Source of the DNA: Sipunculus nudus
Taxonomy: Eukaryota > Annelida > Sipuncula > Golfingiida > Sipunculidae
DNA: 64,000 bases
NCBI GenBank assembly: GCA_026874595.1
Contig: CM049307.1
Location: 93,284,330-93,348,329, forward strand
Direction: 5' to 3'
The position numbers and the translations under genes were made by a program. Below, in pieces: positions 47,901 through 60,547 of the stretch; the first letter of the stretch is position 1; every line of letters starts with the position of its first letter. The notes beneath the pieces are model-generated. The model was not told where the DNA came from. It saw only the letters and a program-made list of their open reading frames with translations, and did no database searches.

Positions 47901-50425
47901 CAGTGTTTTTCCAAAGGTATATGAATTTATCGATTTGTTTATATATTCCCTAATGATATCTTAACCTGATTAAAAAAAATTATAAAAAGTGCATTAATTA
48001 AAAAATCTTTAAACTAAATAAAATATCTAAAAAATTAGTTTCTCTTTATAATGTTTCTTTCTTGGATAAACCCTTAATCTGTGACTTTCTCTCAAATGTT
48101 TACCACCGTTTTTCATCCCAGTCTTCACTAAACCATCCGGATAAAGATAACACAGGAAACAAGACTTTACATATCAGGTAAAACAAGTTTGTTTTTTTCT
48201 CATGCAACTATTTGCAGAAATCTGTGTGGTGGAAGATCTTATCACCTGTTCTCGATAAAAACATTCATATGATCAGGGGACTAAACAGGTAAAACAAAAG
48301 GACATCTTAAAGAATATTATTTTTTCTTTAAAGAAATTTCCGAGTTGCTCGAGTTGCTACTGAAAATCAAAATAAATAGTTTAATGATTGGTGTTAAAAT
48401 AACAGGCGTATTGCTTGAAGAACTAACCTTTTTTCTTATGCACTGACATGTTCTTCTTATTAATCGTCCAGGAGATATGCTTTTGTCTTGGTTCATTGGC
48501 TAATTGGTAGGTTGATTTAATAGACATTTATTTAAACCTTTGAGGGAGGATTGCATTACACCAAAAGAAAATTAACAATCCATTAGACTTAGTGGCCATT
48601 TAGATTCCCATAATATGTTTTCATCTATATGACTAATTATACTATGTACCATTGTTGCAGGGGGATTTCCTTATTCTGGCTAAGTGCCAGAGCGATTCAC
48701 TACATGGCATGTATGTGTGTGTGTGGGGGGGGGGGGGTATTTTTCATGCGAGCAGAAATTATCCGTGTTCCAAACCAATATTCATTGACATTTATTTTTC
48801 TCTTTAGTGCAAGCTAAGTCTATGTTCCATGTGCTACTTTCAAGTTACTGGAAAATATATATGGCAACTACTTATACGTTTTCAAGACGGAGTGTATATA
48901 GTTGTAGTCAAAAATATTCCAGACTTTAACCTTCTCGCACCTTAAACGTCTGACCTGTAAATGGCGATGGTATATTTAAAAGTGTAAGTCTGGGCACGGT
49001 ACCATCATTAGACTGGCCAAGAGGGGATCATTAGACTAGCAAGGGAGCATTATTAGACTAGGCAATGGAGGATCATTATACTAGGCAAGGGAGGATCATT
49101 AGACTGGTAATCAAGCATCGGTAGACTAGGCACTGAAGCATCCTGAGAATGGCACCGGAACATCATTAGACTGGCCACGATAGCAACATTAGATTGAGCA
49201 CGGGAGCATCATTAGACTGGGCCAGGGAGCATCATTAGGCTGGGCAAGGGACGATCATAAGAGCATAATCTGAAAGCCTAAAAAAGTGGGGGGGGGGGGT
49301 GCGAACCCCCGGTTTGCGTCTGACCCGAAACCTCGAAACATCACAATCCATCACAGTTTATCATAGCACCAACGGATCTTTGTTCCTCACATCAAATAAA
49401 TGTGAATAAACAATGCTGAATGTTTTACAAATAAAATACCAATTCTAAATTATATTAAAGTGAGGATTTATGCAAATTTGGTCATGGTACAAATCTTTTA
49501 CGAAGATTTCCAGGGCTCGTAGTAAAAGATGTTTCCCATTAACAGGATGTGACAACTGCCTTGATCTTAGACGTATTTCCCCAAATATTGGCTGGCTTGT
49601 CTTGGTTTAAGCGATTAACAACTACATGCCTACCATAAGTGCTTGTAATGGTTACTATAATCAAAAGAAATACGACTGCAGAAAAGTACAAATATATCGT
49701 ATCAATATTAACTAGTAATGGCCATATGACATAACTATAAATGGTAAATTTCAAGTCTTAAAACAAAGAGGTGCCACAATTATAGATGATGTTTAGTATA
49801 AGCATACACACACGTTAGTATCTCTTGGAAGTCATGATAAATGTTTTCAAATGCACATTTCTAAATATTCAAGCGAATTCCTGCTTACGGATATACGCTG
49901 TATACACTATAAACCGGTTATTGTGGTCTTTTGTTAGAGCATATGAGTCAAAGTCGGGAAGGCGTGAAGTCAAAGCTAAGGAGAGGAGCTTTGAGGTTTT
50001 TCACGGTTGGCCCTGCCCAAGGTGAGCAATCCAAAGGTTTAAAGGAAAGTCTGTGCTCTACAACCGAGTTTCACTCACACACGAATCGACTCATTGGGTT
50101 TCTAAGATTTCTGATCCGAAAATGGAAAACTCTGAATTAGATAGAATGGAAATAAAACTGAAGGCGGTTACCACCAAGAAAATCCCCTACTAGATCTCTC
50201 AATAAACTTCGATGAAATTTCCTGGAAGAAACGGCAAAACAAAAAACACCTGAATTTGTGGCCAGTAATATTAAAATGTATGTCTGGATGAAGCAAAGAT
50301 TAGCCCTTGTTGCTAGCTTTCCTTTTTGATTTCCCAAAGAACACCCCAAATTCTCCTGTCCCCTTTAGTCTATGGCCAACTTTTAAAAACACTTTAATGG
50401 GCCACAATAAACCTGTAGGGATTTT
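44916..50425 (+). repeat. Large repeat family, locus C, beta arm (most complete copy)
   Basis: It runs without insertion from the GGATGCAGGTTTCACC start to the CTTCGATGAAATTTCC end block, matching 6915-7893 plus 9131-13670 of locus A. It includes the conserved block (45295-45380), an intact hAT target site (about 45820), the doubled AT-rich unit (47770-48030), (TG)n-poly(G) (48713-48738) and the minisatellite (48985-49262). A plus-strand frame at 45395-45658 is open here but broken in locus A, so it is not supported as a gene. Confidence 0.85.
48985..49262 (+). repeat. Minisatellite with a 23-bp-type unit (locus C)
   Basis: About a dozen irregular units of the same family as at 12039 and 17938, e.g. 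GAGCATCATTAGACTGGGC. A poly(G) run follows at 49288-49298. Confidence 0.85.
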
Positions 50426-50886
50426 AAGGCGTCGTATGGTTGTCACGGGGGCATCGTCATCAGCGAAGTAAATTGTTATATGAGATCAATAAAAATTTTG
50501 CCATTATAACGTATCGTGTTCGTGTCAAGCCTGTTTAAACACTTTGAATGCGACCGCCTTGGGTACTTGATCGTGTGGTTTAGCAACCCCCTCCCCCCCC
50601 CCCCAGACCAATAACACAGAGCCATTACTGTGTCTACCTTGGCCAGTTCCCCACTTTGACTAGCTTTGTAGTAGCCCGACACGTACAAAAGTATTGATAA
50701 TGGTCAGCGTGGTATATAAGCCACTGTGGCACATGATTGAAGTAAGCCTTGCTAATGGTGTAATGAAATGTACACACAACAGTCCAGTACACACACATAG
50801 AAGCCATTCCCAAAACCGGGGAGACAAACCAGTGATACTCATACAAAAGTTCAAGAAAATAAAAGGAACCGAATTGATTTTCATTA
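50426..50886. other. Spacer with a poly(C) tract
   Basis: A C-rich run lies at about 50588-50605. Overlapping frames on both strands show no domain. Confidence 0.5.
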
Positions 50887-52143
50887 CAGTGGAACCCCGC
50901 CTTGCGACCACCCCACAATTGCAAGAAACCCATAATTACGACCACTTTGCTTGGTCCCGAACTTTTTTAGTTTATTTATGTTTATAAATGACTCAAATAA
51001 CGACCATCCCATGAATTCAGAATAACGATCAGATTTCCTGGCCCAAGCGCTAATGCAACCGCGCTAATGCGACCACCGCCCAGAAGTACTGAAACAACAT
51101 TTGTCACGATTCAGTGACTGCACCTTGTCACAGGCGCCTAACCGAAATTAAGGAGGGTAACAATGTTTCCAAACCCGAGTATTAATCTGATCCCGCATAT
51201 CTTCCTGACTCGGTGTCCGCACTGAGACTCGTTGTAAGGCGTAAGTTATAGATCAAAGAGGTTAACCATCAACCTGATTACTTGAAGAGCTGGCTAACCT
51301 GCTTGGCTAACTGCCCTGGGGTCTTGAGCTAGCGATGCTCATTGCCCCTCAATGATCACCTGTATTACAGCTACCATATGTGCGGGGGTGAGAGTATAAT
51401 ATTTCTACCCCTCACATATTGTTCGATCCTCATTGGTAAAATTAACCACCAAGTTAATCCTAAATGTGCTCATACTTTACACTGAGTTTTGAGCAGTCAG
51501 TAAAATGTATAAATAAAGCTTGCATAGGGGGCAAATGCCACACATTGTCTTGCCTTATCAGATAGGTCGCTGTCAGTTTATTTCTCTACCGGTTCCGTAA
51601 GCGTTTAAATTTCTTGCTGTTGCGCGACCATGCCTCGTAAAGAGCCTCCTTCAAGGCGAACGTTGCGTTAATCATGGCGGCAACACCAGGACGCAGTCAG
51701 CGCCAACTTGCTCAGCAGTTAGGCGTCGGTAAAACTCAAGTGCACGCAATATATACTCAAGCGGAAGGCTAAACATGACAGCCACGTATTATGTTCAATA
51801 TGCATTCAGTAGGTTGTCTTCGTATTGCCTCTCGTGCAATTATGTGTTAATCATCAGTCACTACGTATGTGTACATGTTTATTAATGTTTATCATGAATA
51901 AATATCTAAACAATTTTGTTTTCTTTTCAACTACACACAAAAAAAATCATAATAAGGGTCCTGCGTTAAGTGGAATGTTTTGCCATAATTCACATTAAAT
52001 ATATGCAATAGATGCAAACTGATACACATTAAACATTGGCGGGATATATGCGACCAAGGTAAGAGTTTCACAAATACGACCGCCCCCAAATAACGACCAC
52101 TTTGGTCAGTCTCCAGGGTGGTCGTAATTGTGGGGTTCCACCT
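50887..52143 (+). mobile_element. pogo/Tigger-like DNA transposon, truncated
   Basis: The 1,257-bp element starts CAGTGGAACCCCGCCTTGCG and ends in the imperfect inverse (GTGGGGTTCCACCT). Both ends contain inverted subterminal words ACGACCACTTTG / CGACCAC. It is flanked by TA on both sides (50885-50886 and 52144-52145), the target duplication of the Tc1/mariner superfamily. A CENP-B-type helix-turn-helix remnant is inside, and the DDE domain is missing. Confidence 0.88.
51630..51780 (+). pseudogene. Tigger transposase CENP-B N-terminal helix-turn-helix remnant
   Basis: From ATG 51630 the frame reads MPRKEPPSRRTLR and hits a stop. A second frame from about 51674 gives GRSQRQLAQQLGVGKTQV, the typical second helix pair of the pogo/CENP-B DNA-binding domain. 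A third shift ends in ILKRKAK. Two frameshifts within 150 bases show it is dead. Confidence 0.85.
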
Positions 52144-52145
52144 TA

Positions 52146-55100
52146 CTAAAAAAAGCCAATATTTTTGGAAATTGCTATGTTTACTTTCTGCCCACATGGC
52201 GATGTCAGTTATTAATTTTTCTAAAGAGCGTTTCCTAATTGGAAGACGCCACCGCAGATACGATCCGGCGGCTAACTGACGATGGTGGGAACTTTCGTTT
52301 ACTTCAAACTAACCACAGCTTACACGCCAAAATACATAATTCTAATGACAATACGTCATAATTATTCATACCCCCACTAATTCCTCAGTTGCAGCATTGA
52401 TCCGGTAAAACAGCGATGCCGAGTACGTTTTGCCAACATTTTCATACATATTTGAGGAAGTATAGGTAATTCGAGAGATAACCGGAATATCAAGATCTAT
52501 TACTAATCTTACATGATCACACAAGAATAGCCTTCCTTCCTGTATAATTCATAAATATATATTAGGGAATATTTTAAATAAACTTTTAAACTGCAAAAAC
52601 AACTTATCTAACGATCCGCATCAGCGAAAAATGTACCGGGTCCTTGTTTAGGGCCAAATTATAAAACGTTGGTCGAGGCCAAGAAATCAGGGTCATCTGA
52701 TGTCTTGTGTCTTTAATCAGGAAATCCTATTTTTGTATTTATAACATGCATATTATTAATTGTGAAAGTAGATGTGGCAACATGTATTGCATGATATTTA
52801 AGACTTGTTTTCGAATTATTTACCCTTTTTTTGTATTTTCGAGTCATCCGACGTTATATATTGGTCAACTGACTTACAAACGTTATGGTACCGTTAAAGT
52901 ATATCACAACCAACCCTCCCAGATTACACAGAACAGCTGATGACAGGAAATTGATGCCAGCAAGAAGCTATCTGATAATTGGATGGAAACTGATGCCGAT
53001 ATCCCTCTCTCCCTCCATAACCGCACACTTACCATGACAACCCCCCCCCCCCCCCCCCCCGAAACAACGCTCACTAGCCAAGGGAAGTCAAATGCTGCTA
53101 AGCAAAGATAGAGCATTGAGGTTGAGCCCAGTCACATAACCTTAAGTCACACTTATTTAAAAAAACACATTGAATAACTAATTTATAGATAATATGACTG
53201 TGACCATGGGGTAAAAAACAAGTGTTACTGGTGATTTATTTATATTTGGTGGAATTAAAATGAAAAGAAAAATCCCATAAATCAAGTATTCGAGAGGAAA
53301 TATTGTGAAACGTTGCACTGTTTGGTCGTACACATTAATAAGACTTACGGAAATTAGGCAATATAAAGGGAGTGAAATATGCAATATGCAAGTCCATTCA
53401 TGAAGTATTATATTTTATATGTAGATTGGATTTGTTAAATTTGCATATGCCCTTTTTATTTTTTTTTTTTTTAATGAAATTTTTTCGAATTAGTGTGAAA
53501 TCTAGGAAAGTAATGTATTGAAAATATATAGGTTTATGTGTTTGTATATAATTAATTCGTAAAAGTATTAATATGCAGAGATAGTTTCATAATATGTTAT
53601 AACCGGAAGTTATATGACCGTGGTAAACAGTAAATTTTATTCCGAATACCATCACTCAATCATATTATTGCAGGGCAGTTTTTTTAATGTTATGTATTTC
53701 AGAAAAGCATGTAATAAGTTACAACGAATGCGTGTCATACCAAAAATGAAACGAACAAAAGAACAAATGCATTACTGTTGATATGTTTTTAGGCATAAGA
53801 AGAGAGAAAAACCTTTAGTAGCCTTCACGTTATCATCCGGATCTAACTTTTCAAAGCTTTTAAGTATACCGGAGAAATAATAAATCATACTCTTAATCAC
53901 ACTCCGCCATATGGAATACGAAATAAATCTTACTGAGTTTACTTTTTCAGGTCATCAACATTATACATAACAACATCGCCTAACGACCTAAGATCAAGAT
54001 CACCTTAAAATAACGACCACGATTCCCATTTTGTTTTGCCCTTTGTATTAGATCCCGCTCAGACAGCTTTCTCGAAATTGCGATCACTTTATTAAGGTCC
54101 CGTTTGTAGTTTTTAATTTATCGGTTTACTTTATTAAAAGCTGAAATCAAGTGCAAACTCACCGACTTTAATGTATGTATTGTGAGTAGAATTTTGTACC
54201 TAAAAACTCAGATGTTGGCTGATTTTGATGAAAACGAGCTTGCTAAATTGAATTTAAAAAATTGTGTATATTTATTAAAAAGATTCGTGTTTCAATAGAA
54301 GTTAATTTCCTCAAATCATGAATTAGCAGAACAAATCAAATGTGAAGCATGATTATAACGCGAGCTTGATACGGTATCATATAATATGATATGGTTTATT
54401 TAGTGGTATATGGTAAGTAGAAGGGTTTGATAGTGGTAAGTAAGTGTTATTCTGAATTTTAGTCGAAAAGAACCATTGTCTAGTAATTTACGTGGTTCAT
54501 ATCATTAGCGTTTGTATTATATTAAGCAAATATATCTCAAGAACTTAAAAAGGTATCCGCGTCAACTGATTAAAAATTACTAAAATGTCAATTAAAATAT
54601 ATTTAAGAATTACCGGAACATGGATTGCTAAAATACAATGGAAATTATCGCGCCCAACACGCTGGTTTACATTTCGTATCGGGTAACCTGGAGAGCAACA
54701 TGACCGCTTAAATATATTCAAAAACTTACCTCCTGGGGAAAAATAATATGAGACTATGATTTAAAATCAGCAGGCGTGACACATTAAACCGGTCTATAAA
54801 AATCCATTTATGACGAACAAAATCTTTACTTTTTTAGTACAGGTCCTTGTCGAATAAAGTATTTTAGTAGCCTTCTTATTCAACGTAGGTCTGTCAATAT
54901 TTTGGTTTTCAGTAGTTTTACTATACTTACCGAGGTTTCAATGCAACGTTTCAACAGTACCCATGGAAATAATAAACCCTACACTTAATTTCACTTTGCA
55001 ATTTCAAAAACGAAATAAGGGTAACATGTGTATCGATCAGGTTATTCATATTTTACAGTAAACTACGCCTTACTTCTACCTCAGATGGTTAATCACCTAG

Positions 55101-57496
55101 TCTGCAATGTATACTCTTTAGCGCCGAAGGGTGTAAGTGCCTTTTTTTTAAACTGGGCCATTCTTCAAAGAGGAAAATTATTAACTATTAAAAAAAAGAA
55201 ATTTTGTATAACTCTGAAGTAGGGACAAACTGGAATGCTTCGAACACCAAAAGCTTTTTAATTTCTATAAATCAATTTTATCAGAAGAAAACTCATAGCG
55301 GAAAAACTAAGAGGTTTGCTCACTGGAGTGGTCTCTCTAGGATGAACTCTCCAAAAAAGTCCTGTGAAACTTAGTTTTAATCTGGCATTAAGGGTGTAGA
55401 AAGGGTGACTGAAACATCTTTGCCATATTGCTTGCTCGTCGACCACCATACAAATATCTTTCTTTAGCGACCAAAACTTATACCTAAAACACACACGTTT
55501 CGATCAGTTTTTCGATCAATTATTATTCACCTACCATCAAGAAAAATGATAAACTAATGAAATGCGACGAATCATTTTAGAAACAAATGTATATATCACC
55601 ATAGTACATGTATCGGTGACCAGAGTGCTTTAAAAACAGGCAATTACTTGGAGAACCCCTACGTATTTATTCTGGGTACATAATTATGAATAAACATACC
55701 TAAACTGTATTTCTTCTGCCTATCGGTGTACAAGATACACTGATGGCACTTTTATCATGCCTAGTGTCCGTACTTATTCGTACTTGATGTCAACATTTTG
55801 ATGAAAATCTGAACGAAAATTGGGATTTGGATTCCAGTTTTGTTATTCATGTTTAATGAAACAGTGTAAGCCATCTTTATCATGTATTTTACCGTCCATC
55901 AGGTGTACAAGTGCTGACACCTTAAGTTGTATCACATTCATTGCAATACGGGTTTTGTCGAGCTATTGATGGCCAAGAGGAGAAATAGGTTACATTGTTT
56001 TTTTTGTTTGGGTACTCGAACATTTTGATCAACAAGACAATTTCCATAAAAGAAGTGTACTTGGTTCTTGTTCTTGTAAGGATAAGCGATATGTATAGGC
56101 AAACTTGAACCTGATAGTTTAATTAATAATGATAAGTTATATCAAGTTAGATCTAGTTATTTCATATCACTCCTACAAGTTAAAAGACATTTCTTTATTT
56201 AGTTTTAATTTCAACTTTAACCTTATACACAGCGGAATCAGAGCTTACCTTAATAAAGTATATTTTTGTTATAATTAGAAGTGAGGACACATTGGTACAG
56301 AGGCGACCTTAGGTACATGTATTTAACAACTTCTCCCTGTCATTTTTAAATGTTTAGCAGTATACACAGAAAACAAATCGTCAAAATCTAGAAGTAAGTA
56401 TGCTTCAATTATATTTGGTAAAACGAAGTACAATGATGTAATTAATATTCAATTAAGCAAAAAATTAATTTATCATCCATTTGCCAAACTCATATAAAAA
56501 AGTACAAAACATATCTGTGATCAGTTTTATTTGTAATAATATGTCAGGGGTACATAATATGTTCGACCATTCATAATTTCTGTATAATATATTTATATGA
56601 TAAGAAGCGCGACTTATCTATTCAAAGGATAAAAAAGGAAACCTAGACACAATTATTCAGCCACATGTTCTTTCTCATTTGTTAAACATTACTTCATACA
56701 AGGTTTTTTTTTTATAAATTCTTTCTCAACATACCTATGTCTGAATTTCATTTTTTTTATATTTTCTTTTGAACCAAGTTATTTGAGATTCTTTTTCATT
56801 CATAGAACAGAAAAGCCATTTGCCCCAAACATAAAACATTTCAAATTACTGAATAAAATTTATCTGAATATAAGAGATGAACACTAACCAGAGAAACATT
56901 CCAAAATATTAATTTACCTTCATTGAAATATTTTTGTATTTCCACAATCAGTTAGGTGGTTTATGTTAGTTGCAAACAACATTTTAAATATGAACAGAAA
57001 AGAGTTTGAGAACTATACCGATAATAACAGCAACAACCTTTAAAACATAAATATGATCGTCTGTCTCTACCTGCTTTTACTGTTCATCTTTGCTCGTTTT
57101 CCCCCTAAGGTAGCTTTACAAAATATCTATAACATATTCTGTAAATAATAAATTCCATAGGTAAAATTGGGTATCAGTCCGACATTCTTTATTGTATACT
57201 TGTCCCATATAATGAAAAAAATTACTGCCCTATGGTTTCAAATATAGCTATAATAATCAAGTAAATTCAAATAAAATGTTGCCCTCCTAAAGCTCTAAAT
57301 TAAAAATTTAACATACAAACAAATAAAATGAGCAATTGATCGATTAGTTTTAAAACGCTCTGTAAATCGATAATCCATTGAAGGGCTGCTTATACGGTTG
57401 TCGTCGCATCCAGCTGTGATGGCTGAATAGTCAGGCTAGAAAAAAAAAATATTACACTATTATAGTAGGAATTACAACTTCCCTGAACTATAAAAG

Positions 57497-57542
<46 letters not shown>

Positions 57543-57604
57543 TAAATACATACATATATAATGTAAATACTCACACAACAAAAACCCGTGGATTTCTGGA
57601 ATAA
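52146..57604. other. Long AT-rich stretch without a recognisable gene
   Basis: Contents are a poly(C) run of about 20 (53041-53060), a possible damaged pogo end near 53965-54095 (AATAACGACCACG words) and a TA array (57499-57538). Frames up to about 78 codons (for example 55258-55494 minus) match nothing I know. At 57434 a TTTTTTTTTTCTAG tract precedes a short open frame on the minus strand, but it lies beyond the CUB poly(A) signal and I do not call it. Confidence 0.45.
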
Positions 57605-57610
57605 TTTATT
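57605..57610 (-). promoter_or_regulatory. Candidate poly(A) signal for the CUB gene
   Basis: AATAAA on the minus strand, about 220 bases beyond the TAG stop at 57832. Position is plausible for a short 3' UTR. Confidence 0.45.
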
Positions 57611-57831
57611 CCTATCATTCTCAGTGAAACGATATATAATTTGTTATATATGACCATGGTGTATTTTTTAAGCATGCATTGAAAAATTCTGCTACCCACC
57701 TGTTAACGCACTTATTCATATTTTGAAAAAAAGGTGTGTTTAAATTTCTCTTGAATGCTAAGTTACTTTTTTTGTAATTATACATCAATTAATTCATATC
57801 ACTCTGAAAGGTTAAGTGAGCCTACCAATCT

Positions 57832-58062
57832 CTATCTTCTTTGGTTATAAATCTGCCAAGTAAAATTAAACCCCCTATATGCCGCTGAACTGTCTGACGT
57901 GAATGTGATTAGCATTTGTCTTCCAGTGCAATTAAAGTAGCCAGGGTTTCCACAGTCATCCAGTGAAGCAATCAGCCCCGCTGAGCTTGTCGAGCCGTTG
58001 TATATACGAACAAAATCATAACTCTGTTCCAGGCAAAAATCGCTGAATCGTATACCTACAAA
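57832..58062 (-). CDS. CUB domain, second exon with stop codon
   Basis: The acceptor TCAATTTAG is followed in phase 0 by FVGIRFSDFCLEQSYDFV, then RIYNGSTSSAGLIASLDDC, then TGRQMLITFTSDSS and YRGFNFTWQIYNQRR and TAG. This is the second half of a CUB domain: the FCLE..YDFVRIYNG motif, the paired Cys at LDDC and the FTSDSS..RGF signature are all present. The protein ends right after the domain, giving a secreted C-terminus. There is no frameshift and no stop before the end. With the upstream exon it gives a full CUB domain of about 115 residues, the usual size. Confidence 0.9.
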   Translation of the reverse strand, partial: FVGIRFSDFCLEQSYDFVRIYNGSTSSAGLIASLDDCGNPGYFNCTGRQMLITFTSDSSAAYRGFNFTWQIYNQRR

Positions 58063-58377
58063 CTAAATTGATAAATCAATATAGGTCAAGCTGATGGCTG
58101 AATGTAAGTATATTAATAGTATCATACTGAACAATTCGATGGTATTTGTAGGTTTATAGAATGAAAATTTTCTGCGATTGACAAATCAGTCTTATTCAAT
58201 CACAGTCTCTATACCTATTAACTGATTATCTGGATTTGGGGTGGTCTTTATTTTGAGGTTGTCTTTAGGTGAGGTGAAAAAAAATACATTCGGGCTATAT
58301 ATGTGCAAAGAATACATAATAAAGACAAAAGGGACATTACTGATGTCGTGTAAGGACATAAAAAAGCGATGTCTTAC
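58063..58377 (-). other. Intron splitting the CUB domain
   Basis: Begins GTAAGA and ends TTTAG; 315 bases; both borders are phase 0. No feature was seen inside. Confidence 0.85.
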
Positions 58378-58508
58378 GGTGTTAATGTCACCCGTTATAC
58401 GCCATGCGCAGTCGTAGTTGTTGGGGTAGTAGTTGGGGTAGTCCGGAGAAGCTATCCAACCGGAAAGTTGCTCTCGGATATCAACAGGGTATGTTTGGAT
58501 ACCACACG
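58378..58508 (-). CDS. CUB domain, first exon
   Basis: The acceptor GTCATTGGCAG is followed in phase 1 by CGIQTYPVDIREQLSGWI, then ASPDYPNYYPNNYDCAWRI and TGDINT, and the donor ACC|GTAAGA. This contains the first CUB Cys, the G.I.SP.YP..Y motif and the DC.W.I strand with the second Cys. The phase-1 start implies at least one earlier exon carrying the signal peptide, which I could not find up to 64000. CUB domains act in extracellular recognition, developmental proteases and mucosal or seminal proteins; with a single domain the role cannot be specified. Confidence 0.9.
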
Positions 58509-58724
58509 CTGCCAATGACAATTTAAGTCATAGTTAATATATATTTTGTCATAATTCAATCTGACCGTCCATCAAGTTTTTATTGACAAACTTGGTTCTC
58601 TTGCTCCGGCCATCAATGGCGTGCTGGTGGCTCCTGCAAGTGCAGACGTGCCTCAAGAAAACCCTCATAATAAATGTTATGTTAAAAAAGGTAGCACTTA
58701 CTTAAAATTCTACCTGCCATGTTT

Positions 58725-59075
58725 ATCACATTATTAAAGCACTAAGCAGAAATTTTTACAATCGTCCTATATCAAAAGGAAAAAGTTCACGTTTCACATT
58801 TTGAAATTTAAGTAAATAGCTGAAATCGGCTTTTTAAAGATTGTCTTTATGAAACATGGTATTCAAGGTTTTATGACAGTGATGTATATTGCGTAATATA
58901 GGGTTTAAGACTGAATGAATGGGTCTTGATTTCTGCGTGGTTTTAAGGCATGAAATAGACTGCTCGGTGTGTGAGGCATCTTATAATTAATAAACTCCCT
59001 TTAACCCGTTCTAGCAAAAGTAACCACTGCTTTAACAAGCCTCGTGTATACTCGGGCAGTTTCTTGTATTTCTTG
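58725..59075 (+). repeat. Three-copy repeat, copy 1 (partial)
   Basis: Shares ATTAAAGCA(C/T)TAAGCAGAA, AAAAAGTTCACGTTTCA, GAAACATGGTAT.CAAGGTT, CTCCCTTT.A(A/T)CCGTTCTAGCA and ACTGCTTTAACAAGCCT with 62360-62700 and, less well, 63440-63790. This copy lies next to the CUB gene while the other two are in a tandem duplication 3.6 kb away. Confidence 0.85.
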
Positions 59076-59448
59076 TATCAGCATTTATTTACTCTTAAAA
59101 AATGATACAGTTACGGAGAGGTGTGTAATATTTTGTTGACGCTATTTGTAAAAGAGAGTCACGGATGAACATGTAAGTCGTGCAACAGCAGTATTAGTTT
59201 GTACACTTTAAAGAGCTTTTACATACATGACAATTATCATGTATAACTATCGTGTTTTTATACTCTTAACTCGTGATTTGGTCAGTATTGTACAGGTTAC
59301 AAGTTGGAACATTAAAATGGTGTTTTTGGTAACCAATATTGTGATAAATGTATATTATAGATCTGGGCTGACTTTATCTTTAAATTGCATCAGTGTTTTC
59401 ACCTCTTTGCTTAACAAACTGTGACCCAGTGATATCCAAGTCAAAATG

Positions 59449-59450
<2 letters not shown>

Positions 59451-59491
<41 letters not shown>

Positions 59492-59499
59492 ATCTCCAT

Positions 59500-59574
<75 letters not shown>
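59451..59574. repeat. (TC)n and (TA)n microsatellites
   Basis: About nineteen TC units, a 15-base gap, then about thirty-five TA units. The TA array ends exactly where the palindrome-family sequence ACTCTGGAGAAAAACAACAC begins. Confidence 0.95.
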
Positions 59575-59645
59575 CTCTGGAGAAAAACAACACTGTTAAT
59601 TCACAACAGTCTGTTTCACGGGATGCGACCCCATCATCAGGTGAA
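59575..59645 (-). repeat. Second copy of the CTGATGA-hairpin element
   Basis: On the minus strand: CCTGATGATGGGGTCGCATC, then CCGTGAAACAGAC, then a tail ending in TTTTTCTCCAGAG. This is the homologue of the right half of the palindrome at 23233-23295. Its 3' side abuts the TA array. Confidence 0.75.
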
Positions 59646-60016
59646 TGTGGTTAGAATGAAGCTAACGGCGTGGTTTGAAAAGCCGAGACTTTACGAGATA
59701 ACGAGATTATGCTTTGTGCGATTCGGGGCGGGGGGGGGGGGCTATGAAAGACTGACACTGATCCTTTTGTCCTCGGGTGCACAATAGGATTGGTCGGGGT
59801 ACGCGTGCGATACTGGAACATGGCAGGGCAGGGCAAAGAGGTTATTTATTGTCGTAAATTTTATATATAATACAAAGATATATACCAGGATGCTCAATTA
59901 GCATATTGAACTGATTTCAAATAGGGTCTTGGAAGCAGTGAACATATCAGTAGTATACATATGATAAAAATACACATGTACTATGAAAATACACAATATA
60001 CAAGGCACAAAGCATA

Positions 60017-60018
<2 letters not shown>

Positions 60019-60058
<40 letters not shown>
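60019..60058. repeat. (GA)n microsatellite
   Basis: About twenty GA units. Confidence 0.97.
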
Positions 60059-60060
<2 letters not shown>

Positions 60061-60119
60061 AGCCTAGATCTATAATATACATTTATCACAATTTTGGGTA
60101 CCCAAGCCACCATTTAAGA

Positions 60120-60547
60120 CCATATAAATAATTAACTCCACAAAAATACTATCTATATGGATAATAGCCATCATTTTTGACCGGAGTGTTATATTACCTC
60201 GTAAAAAAAGCATTGTTACTATAGACAAAGGCTGCTGTTAAATATAGCTTGAATGCAGCGAACCATAAAGTACCATACCTTATCCAAAAAAAAAATAAAT
60301 AATAACATAGAGATCAACCGAAATATTCCTAATTTCAATTAAGTAAAACTGTCTGAATTAACAATAAGTGCGTGCTGAATATAATTTTTGGACTTCGAGC
60401 TGGGGATGTATCACGAATCCTGAATCTATAAATCTAGACATATTGTAATAGTTGAATGACTAAAACTGTACTCAACTCAAACATTAAAACAACATCAAAA
60501 CCAAAAACGATATAGGGTTTCGAGTCTGTTACACCTTCAAAGAGCGT
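60120..60547. other. AT-rich spacer
   Basis: No feature was recognised. Confidence 0.5.

Larger units (their letters stand above)
59315..60113. repeat. Inverted duplication with about 57-bp arms
   Basis: The left arm (about 59315-59375) contains AATTGTGATAAATGTATATTAT-like sequence ending at AGATCTGGGCTGACT. Its inverse lies at about 60059-60113. Each arm is followed on its inner side by a CT/GA microsatellite (59451-59488 and 60019-60058). Confidence 0.8.

Noticed and set aside
57390-57440. Possible last exon after a TTTTTTTTTTCTAG tract
   Set aside because: Only 14 codons, located beyond the stop and the poly(A) candidate of the CUB gene, with no matching donor.
58561-58700. Plus-strand frame with APAINGVLVAPASADVPQE
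   Set aside because: Short, without splice signals or a start, and no family recognised; probably chance.
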